A stretch of 64,000 bases of DNA, taken from assembly GCA_963682055.1 (NCBI GenBank), contig OY821750.1:4280501-4344500 (forward strand). The letters are read 5' to 3'. The notes beneath the pieces were generated by a model, which saw nothing but the letters and a program-made list of their open reading frames with translations, did no database searches and was not told where the DNA came from. This document shows, piece by piece, positions 23,673 to 35,162 of the stretch. Source of the DNA: Primula veris. Taxonomy: Eukaryota; Streptophyta; Magnoliopsida; Ericales; Primulaceae. Positions within the stretch are counted from its first letter, which is position 1. The number at the start of each line of letters is the position of its first letter. The position numbers were made by a program, and so were the translations under genes.

Positions 23673-24870
23673 TGTTGAACCATGGGGTTCAATAATTGAT
23701 TTAGATTATAACTTTGATTTTGTTTTTAATGATTTTACGATTTCTCTATTTCGATGATATAATGCTTGTCTTTTCCAAAAAGAGAATTTGTAAATTTCAG
23801 TATGCCAGAAAGATAGAGCAATCAAAAATGAAGCCGCACGTTCAAGCGGAACCAGAATCGGAGCTAAAACGAAGAAGTTATGGGCTTTCGAAGTTTAACG
23901 AGAAAACCGGGATTACTGAAGAAACGACCGATCGTCTGGACAAAAACGACCGATCGTTTTTGTTCCAAATTCTTCCAGTGAGGTTGTCTGAAAAACCACC
24001 GATCGTTTCTCAGAAAATGACCGATCGTTTTCTGGAAACGACCGATCGACTGCAGAAAACGACCGATCGTTTTCTGCAGATTTCGAAAACAGCTTTTCAG
24101 CTTATTCTGGAAAGTTGCTTAAAACCAATGGTTAAAACACTCAACCACTTCCAACGTTCAGAAAACACAAGACAGACCTTTTGGTCCATAAAAAGAGCCA
24201 AATCCCTCTCCCAAAGACACAACATTCATACCAATCTATCATCCTTCAACATCTCTCATTCAAAACCCTAAATATCACCATTTTGGTGTATATATTCGAA
24301 AAAGAGGGTAATTAAGGAGAAAGAGATTCAAGCTCAACCAACATCAAAGACTCACCAATTAGCTTATTTAGAAGCAATAAAATAGTGAGTGTAGTTACAT
24401 TATTGTAACAAAATTGTAACGAGTGATTTATAAACTCATTTGTGAGCGAGTGATCGGGTAGAGGCTTTGTAAGCAAGTGAAGCTTAAAAGCTCTAGGTCT
24501 TTTTATTCGGGACACTCATAAAGTGAGGGAGAGCTTAATCGGTTGATTAGCTCGATAGGATTGTAATATCCGAAAGAAGATTTTTAGTAAAATACTCGGT
24601 AGTACCGAGGAGAGGACGTAAGCCGTTTGCCGAACCTCTATAAATCTTGGTGTCATTTTCTTTCCATAGCTTTTACTTTCCGCAAATATTTATTATTGCC
24701 TATTTCCTTGGTTGCGTTTAGTAATTCTAGCAATTCATTAACTCTTGTTAAAACGCTTAAGTTTAGAATTGCATAAGTTGGGTTATTAGTTGCCATTAAG
24801 TTTTAATTAGGCAAAAAGCGCAAAAACCTTATTCACCCCCCCTCTAAGGTTTAGCCGCACCGGGCCAACA
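23673..24870 (+). mobile_element. Solo LTR of another retrotransposon, 1198 bp
   Basis: Starts TGTTGAACC, ends GGGCCAACA, and is flanked by the perfect 5-bp duplication CTCTC (23668-23672 and 24871-24875). No interior or second LTR is present, so it is the product of LTR-LTR recombination. The 3' end 'ttcaccccccctctaagg' is typical of the U5 of plant copia LTRs, placing it in + orientation. The 185-residue ORF inside shows no domain and I treat it as chance. Confidence 0.88.
23925..24080. repeat. Cluster of CGACCGATCG palindromic motifs in the solo LTR
   Basis: The motif 'cgaccgatcg' or a one-base variant occurs six times in about 150 bp. The last copy sits in a near-perfect inverted repeat, CTGCAGAAAACGA to TCGTTTTCTGCAG (24050-24079). 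CpG-rich palindromes of this kind in an AT-rich LTR suggest a cis-regulatory or methylation-sensitive array; function is inference. Confidence 0.8.
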
Positions 24871-25229
24871 CTCTCTTCTCTCCTTTGACTAAGATTCTTC
24901 TTTCCTGTTCAAGTATTCTAATTCAACAAGAAAATCTCTTTATTCTCTTCAATCTAATCTTCTGAGATTGCACGAAATCTTCTCGACTTACTGCTCACAT
25001 TTGTGGACCTTATAAAATATCTTTGAGTTGATCGCCAAGTAATATGTTCCTGCGAGTTTCAATTATAACTGAAATTATAACTTCAACCTATATTTAACCA
25101 TAACTTAACAAACGTGTTACACATTAACTGTTAACATAATAAGAGTTCAATATAAGTTAACTCAATATATTTTTAGCAATATGATGACAAACAAATATGG
25201 TACAATAGACTTGTACTTTGTACATAACA

Positions 25230-26519
25230 ATCTCCCCCTTTGTCATTATTTTGGCAAAAACATTGAGTTGTACAACTTTTAAAAAGCAAACTCCCCCATA
25301 AGGTTATCAACACAGTTACACCAAAAAATAAATTATTTAAGCACAAATCTTATCAAAGCACCCCTGCAAGTCACATCTCAAAAATATATTAAACAGTTTC
25401 ACACTTTGAAGCATATAAGATCAGAAAGATAAACTTTAAAGTATTATCAAAACAAGCAATCAATAAGAGCAGACATTCTAAAAAACAGAAATATAAACAA
25501 TTATCCTCAAAGTCTCACAACTCATCAATCTACTCCTCATTTTTTTTCATAATATGGACAAGGTTAGAATACACCACACTCATCATAATAAAACAAACTA
25601 GAACCAATATATCCATAATCACTCTCATCAAACAGCCAAAAATCATATTATCGCTCACCAAAATCCTCAGATAACTCATAAGAATTTTATCAAAACATCT
25701 CCATACATCCATGAGGGCTTAATCAGTTGCAACTCTTCTTTTAAATGAGAAAACAAAGTTTAAGAGCATATAAGTTTAAAAAAGGATGAATTTTCAAGTT
25801 TAAGAACAAAAAAAAACTAGTTTTAACTATTAATCCAATTATTCACTTTATAACCGCAAAACTTAAGTTTTTAGCACAATAAAAATTGTTGATATTCCAC
25901 TCTATTGTCCAGAATATTTTGCTCAAGAAAACCATGGTTTTTTCAGTTTTAATCAAATAACCAATTTATCAAGTAAAAATAAATTTCATATTCACTTGAG
26001 TTGCATCTCAGTTAAAACTAATAATTGAAACTGTATTGGAACCAAAAACACACAATTACTTCTTCCAAGAAAAATTCATCAATATTACTTTTTTTTATTA
26101 AGAAGTTTGACACTTACAGAACACATCATCATTAATTAACTGGACATTAATTACGACATCTTTTTATTATCAGTCAGATCATAGTAACAGTCCCAGTTTT
26201 AACTAAGCTTTAACTCGTTCTGCTGTCATCCGGCTGTGTGTTCAATTCTAAACTGTCCAACCAATGGGAAAAAAAGGATAAAAAAAACATCTCTATGCAA
26301 GCAGTGAGAGACATTGGTCCAGAGTCATCATTTTACAGCATATTCAACAGAATTATTAAACAGATTATGAGTGTCAGTTCCCATTTTTATTAAGCAAAAC
26401 TTCACTCTTTTTCAGAATAATTATATGCAGCTCATGCAGATTTATTCAAGTGTTTGTAATTGATTATTCTCATAATAAACAACAATTTGTTTACTTAGAT
26501 AGATTCATAATAACACACC
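25230..26519 (-). other. 3' non-coding interior of copia element 3
   Basis: Contains inverted polypurine tracts at about 25230-25244 ('atctccccctttgtc'), 25291 ('actcccccat') and 26516 ('acacccccagat'). Otherwise AT-rich with no ORF. No ORF3-like sequence is recognisable. Confidence 0.6.
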
Positions 26520-29015
26520 CCCAGATCACTTCTCAGGGATTCAAACCTTTTAACATCCAATGGTTTTGTAAATATATCTGCCAGTTGTTTCTCAGTTACA
26601 ACATGTTCCAAAAATAGACATTTTTCTTCAACAAAATTTCTAATAAAATGATATATTAAGTCTATATGCTTTGTTCTAGAATGTTGAACTGGATTATTAG
26701 CTAAATCAATAGCACTTTTATTATCACAATATAGAGTAAAAACCTATTGTTTAACATTATAATGCTCAAGCATTTGTTTCATCCATAAAAGTTGAGTACA
26801 ATCACTTTAAGCACAATCAAATCCTTTTATTCAAATATTGAATCCACAAATCAGGTCTATTAGCTTTAAGGTATAGTAAGCTTTCTACGAAAGATCTATA
26901 TAGATTTAAACAAATAGGCTTACTCTTGACATTATTAGCTTTTAATTGGGATACATAATTTGGAAAACTGACAAGATTAAAATGTTTTCATACATTCACT
27001 TACCTTTTCAATGATGTTGTTCAGATGATGACCCTTTTGAGATTTTTTTCTATGTAGCAATTTTTCCACACTTAGATTTTCCTCGGTTGTAGGTTCAGTT
27101 GTAACTGACATTGGAACCGAGTCAATGTTCTCAACTTTTTCATTGGTTGCTAGCTTATCACTCTCAGTTGCAACTGGTGTTTTAACTCGTTTATGTTGCT
27201 TCTCTTCTTTACCTGCATACTTAGCGATATCTTGGCCTACAATTTGTCACCACTACCAAATAAATCAGTGTTACACAAGCTAACAATACTTGCAACATGC
27301 TTAGAACAACCACTATCAAAGCAATACAAATCAGGTGTAATAGGTTTAAAAGAAGTAATTGTAGCTTTATTGCATCTAATTATATCATTATTGTTTTTGA
27401 CAATCCAAATCTGCTTTAAAATTGGTTTACGAACTTGATTAAGATCTTTTTTGTTTTTAGAAAACCTTTTAAAATAATTTTTTTGTAAGTGACTAGGTTT
27501 ATTAGAAAAATAACATCGCTTCAAATAATTTCCAGTTCCAGCTTCAGTTAAAACTGAGAACAATATGTTCTTAGTTGCACTTTCAGTTACAACTGAACAC
27601 CTCCTAGTACTTACAGTGGGTTCTAAGGTTGCTTTGCTTATTGTGCCCTTCACGAACACGGCATTTCCACTTCCATTAGCTCCAGAATATCCCAATCCAG
27701 TATTGTCCTTTGCATACCTTTGATATGAAAGCATTTTGTCTAAATTTTCAGTCCCATTATTGAGAAGTTTTATCCTCTTTTGAGTCTCTTCAATTTGAAC
27801 ATCTTTCTCTTTAACTCCATTCTTTAAGACATAGCTGAAGACCTCTTAAACAACCTTAGATATTACTCTTCTAGTTTATGAATAGTAATAACTTCATCAT
27901 CACAACTATCAGATTCGGAATAATAACTTTCCTCAGTTTCAGATTCAGTTACAACTGAGTTTGCAACTGAGGTAATTTTCGAGTTGTTCGCACTTTTGGC
28001 CATGAAATTTGTGAGGTATTTTGGATTTTCTTCTACATCATCACTTTCAGAATCATTAGAGGTAGCTTCCATACCTTCCTTGTAATTTTTTAAATTGTTG
28101 GCGCATTCATTCTCGTCATGACCAAATCCGCTGTATTCGTTACATCGAATCCAATTAAGTTGCGATTCTCTTGATTTCATATCCCTTGGTGACCAATCTC
28201 TTCTGATTGCAACTCATATTTATTTAGTTTTTCTTTATGTTTACTTTTGTAAAGTTTCTTAGCAAACTCAATAAATCTGTCATCATTAATTTCATTTTCA
28301 GTTGCAACCGAACCCTACTTAGCTTGAAAAATAATACCAATATTCTTTCTTTTTGGTACGGAAAACTTCATCTCGTATGTTCTAAGATTGCCCATAAGAT
28401 CCTCCATCTTCATATTTTCGGTATTGTTATATTCTTCAATGGCTGTCACCATTACTTCGAACCTTTGAGGTAAAAATCTTAACATTTTCTTCACCAACTT
28501 GGACTCGAGAATTTTTCTCCAAGAGCATGACATTCAGTAGCAATATCACATAAATTAGAATAGAATTCCTCTATGGTTTCGTACTCCTCCATCTTTATAT
28601 TTTTGAATTTTGTGGTGAGTTGTTGAAGTCTTGAAGCTCTGACTTTTATTGTACCTTCATACATAGTCTTTAATATATCACAAACTTCTTTAGCAACTTC
28701 TCATATAGAGATCATTTTAAATAAATCTGAATGAACATCACTAAATATAGCATGAAGAGCTTTGACGCTCGTATTAGATTTTGCCTCTTCTTCGTTAGAC
28801 AATGTGTCTTCAGACGCAAGACATTCTTCACAATCACCATTAGTTACCGTAGGTGCTTCCCAGCCTTTAAGATCGATTTCCATGCCTTTTCATTTTGTGA
28901 CTTGATGAACACTCTCATCATCACATTCTACGTGCCATAATTCGAAATTCCTTCAAGCAACGATGCTTTGTTGAATGATACACCACTGTTAAATAACTCT
29001 ATATCTTCAGAACAC
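26520..29015 (-). pseudogene. Decayed gag-pol of copia element 3
   Basis: Read on the minus strand, pieces align in order with the gag-pol of elements 1 and 2: gag start (FNSGVSFNKASLLEG, near 28990), KGWEAPTVTNG (28883), gag centre (28533-28315), zinc knuckle RCNEYSGFGHDENEC (28180-28080), the LGYSGANGSG region and protease-like DSGCSKH (27734-27237), and then a jump straight to RT/RNase H remnants (27000-26520). The integrase and most of the reverse transcriptase are deleted, and multiple stops and frameshifts are present. It is non-functional. Confidence 0.8.
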
Positions 29016-29046
29016 AGGATTCACACCAAGTATAGTTAGGTGTGAA

Positions 29047-29058
29047 GCTCTGATACCA
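29047..29058 (-). other. Primer-binding site of copia element 3
   Basis: GCTCTGATACCA on the + strand, the inverse of TGGTATCAGAGC, two bases from the start of the right LTR. It fixes the element's orientation as minus. Confidence 0.9.
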
Positions 29059-29060
29059 AT

Positions 29061-29458
29061 TGAAAAATACATTTGCCTAATGTTCCGAATGCTTTTATGC
29101 ATTTCAGTTATAACCGAGTTTCTGTTTCAGTTATAACTGAAGAGTTCTGACAGAATAGTAAATAACGCACGACGTTTAATTACGAAGTTCGATGTGCTCA
29201 CCACATCTATGTCTCCGAGGCACTCACCCAGTATTTATTGATATTGTCAAGCTTACAATAGTAGACTCAAGTTTTACAATACTCAATGACCCGCTCACTA
29301 GTATTTGCCTATCAAACTATTGCTCCTACCTAATACCTCTCAATATCTAATGACATCCCGTCACGAATTTCTCTCAAAGAATAATATTTTCTCTCTAATA
29401 TTTCGTGGGTCTCTCTCTCTATTTACTGTATAATCTATGATATAGAGACACAAAATAT
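29061..29458 (-). repeat. Truncated 5' LTR of copia element 3
   Basis: 398 bp matching 23198-23600, starting TGAAAAATAC. Similarity ends at 'gacacaaaatatta'. About half the expected LTR is missing on the outer side. Confidence 0.8.
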
Positions 29459-30119
29459 TAGACACAAAATTTTGTTTCCTTACCACATGTATGCATTATA
29501 ATGGAAATTAAGGCATTATATAATTTGTGTGACTTAATTAGTAAAAATACAATTTTATTATGAGCCATATGTTATTCTAATTAGATAATTTCTCCAACTC
29601 TCTCCCACTAGAGCCGGAGGTATTTGGTAATTAAGGCAAAAAAAAAACTCAATTTTTTAGAAGTTCAAATCTTTTAACCCATAATTTATATCTCATTTCG
29701 AGCTCATTTAGCTATTTTTGCTTAATTTTTTAATTAGTTGAACTTTTTCTTTATGCTTATAAACTGTTACAACGTATTCTACACATTTTTCATAATATTA
29801 GTACGCATTGTTAAGTTGCATTATTTTTTTGGATTTTATATTTAATTTACACTAATGTTCTTATTTAATTCCAAAATAAAAAAATTTGAGTTTTTCGTAA
29901 GAAAAAATTATCGAAATGTATTGATATATGTCTAATTGTAATTGTAGTAATTTTCTAATTTTTTTAATCAATTATTTTGGATTTAAAAATCAATAGGGAA
30001 CGAAAATGATATAAACTATGGGATAGAAAATTTGTATTTTTTAGAGTCCCAAATTTTTCAAAAAAATAAGTTACTGTATATGTTTTAAAGTGTTTTTTAT
30101 TTTAAAAAACACACTTTAA

Positions 30120-30120
<1 letters not shown>
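29459..30120. other. AT-rich intergenic DNA
   Basis: No gene. It shares inverted similarity with 3560-3800 ('aattacaattac'-type and 'ttacactaat' blocks), indicating an old dispersed repeat. Confidence 0.45.

Positions 30121-30163
<43 letters not shown>
30121..30163. repeat. (AAT)n microsatellite
   Basis: Fourteen ATA/AAT trinucleotides without interruption. Confidence 0.95.
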
Positions 30164-30164
<1 letters not shown>

Positions 30165-30253
30165 CAACGAAAAGAATCAAAAAGCTTTTGACTTTTCTTC
30201 AAGTTTTAAATCTCCTTCTTCTGAGCTACAGTCGTGATACATATTTGATCAGT

Positions 30254-30291
30254 AAATCCCAAAACCTTTGTTTTTAAAAGGTTTTGGGACT
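30254..30291. repeat. Short perfect hairpin
   Basis: TCCCAAAACCTTT and AAAGGTTTTGGGA form a 13-bp stem around a 6-10 nt loop. No terminator or miRNA context is evident; it may be a residue of a small TIR element. Confidence 0.6.
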
Positions 30292-30539
30292 TAAGAAATA
30301 ACACATGCAGTAACAAAAAACCATTCTTTCACTCACAGCAACAAAAGCCTAAACTTTCTTCAGATCATAAAACTAACCTCCATTGATATTTAATACCTTT
30401 CGAGATCCTGAATATATACATCAAAATTTCATCATCATTTGCTTAAAAAAACAAAAAACAAAAAATTAAATCTAAAAGAAGGTAATCCATAAATATCAAT
30501 AATGTGAATCAGGAAATTCATCAACTGAATTGATAAATA

Positions 30540-30989
30540 TAGACTTACAACTTGAGCTTATTTTTACAAGCAAGTCCGCCACTTTGTTTTTTTCTATGTA
30601 AGCATGGCTTAAGCTTACTCCTATTTGATCCATTAACAAAGATATATCTTTCCAAATGTTTGTGAATTATGTGTTGGACTTAATCTGTTAATTCTATCAT
30701 TTACAAACTATCAAAGAATCGGACTAAATCTCAATATTAGATAAGTCCAGTTGGTAACAGAGCATCAAACCTATATTGTAAAACCATTATTTTTGCATAG
30801 GTATTAGTAGTTGTGTCTAAAAAATGCGAAAAAAATGAAAATTATATCTCCATTGTTGTTCCTAATTACGCCTCCACGACCTGCAAAGCTGGCATTTCCT
30901 ATAGAAGATCCATCAATGTTAAGCTTTAAACGACCTACATGTGGTAAAAACCAAGCCAGATGTATAGCTCTTTTAATAAAATTAGGCAA
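30540..30989 (-). pseudogene. LINE-type RNase H (RVT_3) fragment
   Basis: The minus strand encodes PHVGRLKLNIDGSSIGNASF and then GRGGVIRNNNGDIIF, matching the start of the RNase H domain common in plant LINEs and retro-derived genes (KLN-DGSS-GN, GGVIR). After stops and frameshifts, SLSHAYIEKNKVADLLVK near 30600-30550 matches the domain's end (H-x5-N-x-x-AD). The 61-residue open part at 30804-30989 is only a fragment. It is related to the LINE tail at 55902-56535. Confidence 0.7.
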
Positions 30990-32215
30990 ATTTTGTTAGT
31001 TTCCGTGTACGAAATAACAATAAATAAATAATACAATGACTGAAAAGATGAAATTACATATTACTAACTGCACGGCCTGACAAGTAATTAAAACAAACTG
31101 TTAGTCAGATTATTATTAATAATAATCTGACGGACTGAATTGTAATAAACAGATGCTGTCGGACTAACTAGAAAGTAGAAACTTATCAGCCGGACTGTTC
31201 TGAAACTATACTAAATTCCAGAAATGAAACTATAGAAATGGAAAGACATAATTGAAATACTACAACTAGTTACAGAAAATTAAAATACATAAATGAAATT
31301 ACATAATTAAAATTACATAAATGAAATGACAGAAAGTAATTGCTGAAATAAAAAGACAGGAAAAGAAAAAAGACGAGCCGGTTGTTAAACAGTCTATCCT
31401 TAACCGATATTCGTCCAACCAGCTTAAGTTTTCTGGTTGCGTTGGCGCTTCGATCCCAACGTACAACGTTTCGGATGACTCGCCAGAAACTGGCGACGAG
31501 TCAAGGTCGAGCTTATGTGGGTGATTCTCTCTCTTTCTAAATGTTATGTATGCGGTATTTCAGAATGTAAAAAATGTTATGTTTGAGAGTGGGGAAGGCT
31601 GCCTATTTATAGGTTGGGCTAAAATCTCAGCCATAAATGGGTCACTTAATTCAGCAATCGAAACTGCTGAATTAATTTTGCAATTATTCTCATTAATTGC
31701 ATCAGTTACAAGCTTTCTGAAAATATGGGGACTGTTTTGTGATTATTCAAAACTCTCTGACATTCTTGGAACCAGAACCCGAGTCCCGAGACCCGGTACC
31801 CGTGCACGAGACCCAGATCGAGCGAGCGCGTATTTTGTGCTCTTGCCTAAACACACATATATGAACCTACACATTTTACCACTCACAAGTGGTGAGTTTG
31901 TATATAAACTATTCAAAATAACTTTTACTTTTTGACGTGGAATAAATATTTGGGTGGCTTTACCACATCTTTAATTTCCCATTCTTTCTAACCTCCAAAC
32001 TTTATCCTCTATTCATTGTCCAATTTTAAATTCAATTTCCATTTACATTCATTTAAAAGGAACTTCCTCATGAATATATTTGTTTCTGATTATCCACATT
32101 TCCGAATAAATAAGAAAAGTAACTAGATTTTCTAACATGTCTACTTGAGATTTACCTTTAAAGAAAATTACTCCAGTCAAGTACATGTTCTCTCCAATTT
32201 ATGATAACTACTGAT
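30990..32215 (-). other. Unclassified region with a minus-strand promoter-like sequence
   Basis: On the minus strand a textbook plant TATA box, CTATAAATAG (31603-31612), is followed about 100 bp later by a GA-rich leader and a GC-richer 31370-31510 segment with a stem-loop (31477-31502, GACTCGCCAG facing CTGGCGACGAGTC). Upstream in minus sense, 31770-31840 is GC-rich ('gagtcccgagacccggtac'). This looks like the U3-R-U5 of an LTR or a displaced promoter. I found no matching second copy in the window. The 129-residue + ORF at 31546 has no recognisable domain. Confidence 0.4.
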
Positions 32216-33565
32216 TCAACGGACTATTGATATTCAAGTTATCATCAACCAAAAAAACACATTTCATGAGTGCGTGTTGACCGTTTGAAGTTCCGTTGAC
32301 ATGAATTTATGATATGTAAGCTAATTCGGCATATCTAAAGAAATAAAATAAAATCGGTTCACATAATTAATCCTTCCTAAAAGAAAAAGTAATGATATCT
32401 CGCTTTTTTACGTTATCACACTTTTTACATTTATTATTTTATTAAATAATCCTAATGGTAATGTCCCAAAAATAATGATATGATAAATATAAATTCCTCC
32501 CATCTATTTTATTTTGTGTGTTATATTTTCTCTATTTTTCCAACTTCATTAGTGTGAAACTACATCCGTCTTGCATCTGCCCCTCCTCGAGTTTAAAATA
32601 CTCCTCTCTAATCTTGGTAAGAAATCTAAACCATCTCTAAATTTACTTGGTGAACTCGGGAGAATTTGTATGAATTTAATTCATGAAATAGGGGTTCCTC
32701 TATTTGGTTTATATATTGTTTCTCTTTTGGATTTTTAAGGATATAAATATTTATTTATTCATCGTTATCTCATCAAATAGTTATAAGACGAGTTTCTGCC
32801 TATATATATATAAGATAGAATAAATTTATTGCTAGTGTTGGGATTTGTTAGTGTTAATGTCATCGCTTATATATAAAGAGAATTTTGTGTATGTATAATA
32901 CAAACTCTCTATTTAAATAAAATGATAATTTTGTAATTAACTTAATATCTCATGTCTATTTTGATAAATTTTATATAAAAGTCAGGGTCAGCTGACCTCC
33001 CTAGCACCATACCAGTTCCGCCTATGTTGGTATGCTATCGGTATATAGTCAAAAAATTCGGTATCGAACCGATTACTCGCTTTGAGAAATGTATTTAAAG
33101 TGTTCTAGCGATATATAAAATAGAAAACCACCCCCACCCCGCCCCTAATTGCATGTTGGGTCCGCCCTTGCAATTAGGTATGTGTATATATTATATATAT
33201 ATATGACATATGAGTCATGATATCTCTTTTAGGTTATAATTTACAAATTGAGATCGCATGTCTAAGATGATATGAAACTCTGATCTAAATATCATTTGAT
33301 AATTCTGAATAAGTTTATTTTTGGAAAATGAACAATTAATATGGAACATATCTAAGAGGAACATGGAGAGAGTGTATGATTATTTAGGAGTCTAAGCTAA
33401 TACAGGAAACATATATACTTGATCCACAAGTTTCTGTTTGGTTCTACATTTTGGCAAATAAAATAAAAACATAAAATATTATCTGAAAACTTAACGTTGT
33501 TTTATTAGAAAACATGGAATCGGTCTCTTATATATATATGTTCCTTCTTTTTGTGGATGTATATG
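32216..33565. other. Upstream segment of F-box gene 2 (unit 2b), interrupted
   Basis: Matches 13945-15690 ('gttgatattcaagttatcatcaac', shortened: 'ttcaagttatcatcaac'), more diverged than 21171-23197 is. The last 190 bp ('cttgatccacaagtttctg', 'aaaacatggaatcggtctc') match the gene 1 and gene 3 upstream DNA almost exactly, then stop at the copia element 2 insertion; the match resumes at 43694. No gene. Confidence 0.75.
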
Positions 33566-34736
33566 TGAAATTCCTATCCGCTGTTCTAGTTGCAGTTTTG
33601 CAGTTAGGTTTCAAGTGAGGTTGCAACCACAGTTGCAACCAAGTGTATTAAATGGACAGAATTGTAAAAAGTTAAATGTACTTAAAATAAATCGCAAGCA
33701 CATTTAACAACGGAGTTCACCTAAATAGGCTACGTCTCCGGGGCACTTACCCAGATTATGATATTATAAAAGATTACAATATAGGACCCAAGTCTTAATG
33801 AAAAACTCTCAGATTCCCTCTAGGTTTTTCTGCCTATCTCTATATTGCTCCTACTCTATAACTATCACTTATAAATCAATGGCATCCCACCATTGTTTTC
33901 TTTTTAAAATCTCACGTGTATTCTCTCAAGAATGGGTTCTTTATAATTTAGAACACACACCTTTTACAAGCTTAAGTTACTAAGTATATAAACAAGTAAA
34001 AACAATCTTCTATTTTCAATATCTTTTGATTGCTTTTGACTCTATTGATTGGCTTCAATCTTCCCATGTATTGCGTGACACTTGCAGCATAGATTGACTC
34101 CAATCATCATTGGTTAATACCTGTTTAGCAAAAAGCTTGAAAGTAGGAGTTAATCTTTTCCTTTGAAGGAAACATATAAAGATAACATCTTTTAAACATA
34201 ATATCTTTTCATAAACATATGAAACATTCAACTCCATATAACAATCAATCTTTAAACGTATCTTTACTGAATATGATAAGGACCAAAGATTGAAACAAGT
34301 GATAAGGACAATCATAAGAATAGAGATATATGTTAAAAGGAAACATAACCTTATAAAGTAATCTCTTTATATCTTTTTAGAAAACATCTTTCCTTACCAC
34401 TTTGATATTCTCAATTTACGCATATTAATCTTTTAAGATCAGATGAGAATATATCCTGCACGCTGTAGAACAATTAATAATTAATAAATAACAGCTATAC
34501 AGATTTTACAGAACTAGACAGAATACTGCTGAGCAGCAGGTTGGAACAGTGGTTCCAACTGAGGTTGCAACTGGTACTTGAAACCTGTCACTACTGACTT
34601 AGTAGGTTGTAACTGAGGTTGCAACTGGTACTTGAAACCTGTTAATACTGACTTAGTTCTTTACAACAGTTAGGATTTATTTGGTGAAAACCAATAGACA
34701 ATAAATAATATTTAGACCAGAAATCTGGTCCTAACA
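33566..34736 (-). repeat. 3' LTR of copia element 2
   Basis: + strand TGAAATTCC...CTAACA, the inverse of TGTTAGG...GGAATTTCA. It abuts the inverted polypurine tract at 34737-34751. It carries two inverted copies of the 'ggttgcaactggtacttgaa' block near 34560-34640. Confidence 0.95.
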
Positions 34737-35150
34737 ATCTCCCCCTTTGTCATTGGTTTTGACAAATCAACTAAGTTTATTTACCACATAAATCCACCAG
34801 TAAATTCAATACAACATTTGTATTGTCTCAATACTTTTTGAGGTATCTGTTTTAGCTCCCCCTGCAAGTTAGAATTGCAAGCATATCATATAAGCACAAT
34901 TTATATGCACACAGTAAGTTTTCAGACCTGTTTCAAGTTTAAAGGCATTCATACTTCAACAAGATATTTTCATAAAGAAGCTGCAGAATTATTAGAGCCA
35001 AACAGGCACAGAATTGTCTCAATACAGCATAACTGGAAACAGAATAAAGTCTTGAAACTAAAACATCAAACATCAAACATCAAACTGAAAACAGAACAAA
35101 TAGAACAGAAACACATAATAAACTTTCTCTTTACTCCCCCTATTTGTCAC
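34737..35150 (-). promoter_or_regulatory. Polypurine tracts of copia element 2
   Basis: On the + strand: ATCTCCCCCTTTGTC (34737-34751, beside the LTR), GCTCCCCCTGC (near 34854) and ACTCCCCCTATTTGTC (near 35134). They correspond one-for-one with the three tracts of element 1. Confidence 0.82.
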
Positions 35151-35162
35151 AAGCCTGACAAA

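Larger units (their letters stand above)
23198..25228 (-). repeat. 3' LTR of copia element 3, interrupted
   Basis: Aligns from 'taaaaaatac' (TG mutated to TA) with the right LTR, which starts TGAAAAATAC at 29061. It ends ...TAACA at 25228, followed by the inverted polypurine tract 'atctccccctttgtc'. Without the 1198-bp nested solo LTR and its duplicated 5 bp, the LTR is about 828 bp. Confidence 0.8.
23198..29458 (-). mobile_element. Truncated copia element 3, minus strand
   Basis: Related to elements 1 and 2 but older. In minus orientation, the 5' LTR is at 29061-29458 and is truncated, the primer site is at 29047-29058, a decayed and internally deleted gag-pol lies at 26520-29015, polypurine tracts follow, and the 3' LTR is at 23198-25228, split by a nested solo LTR. 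The LTR copies match over 395 bp ('ctaatgttccgaatgct', 'aagttcgatgt') with many substitutions. The outer part of the right LTR is missing after 'cacaaaatatta', so no target duplication can be read. Confidence 0.85.

Noticed and set aside
23714..24271. 185-residue ORF in the solo LTR
   Set aside because: No recognisable domain; it spans the repeated palindrome array, which yields DRSF-type repeats. LTRs of this type are not expected to encode protein.
31546..31935. 129-residue + strand ORF
   Set aside because: It runs antisense through the promoter-like segment and shows no domain.
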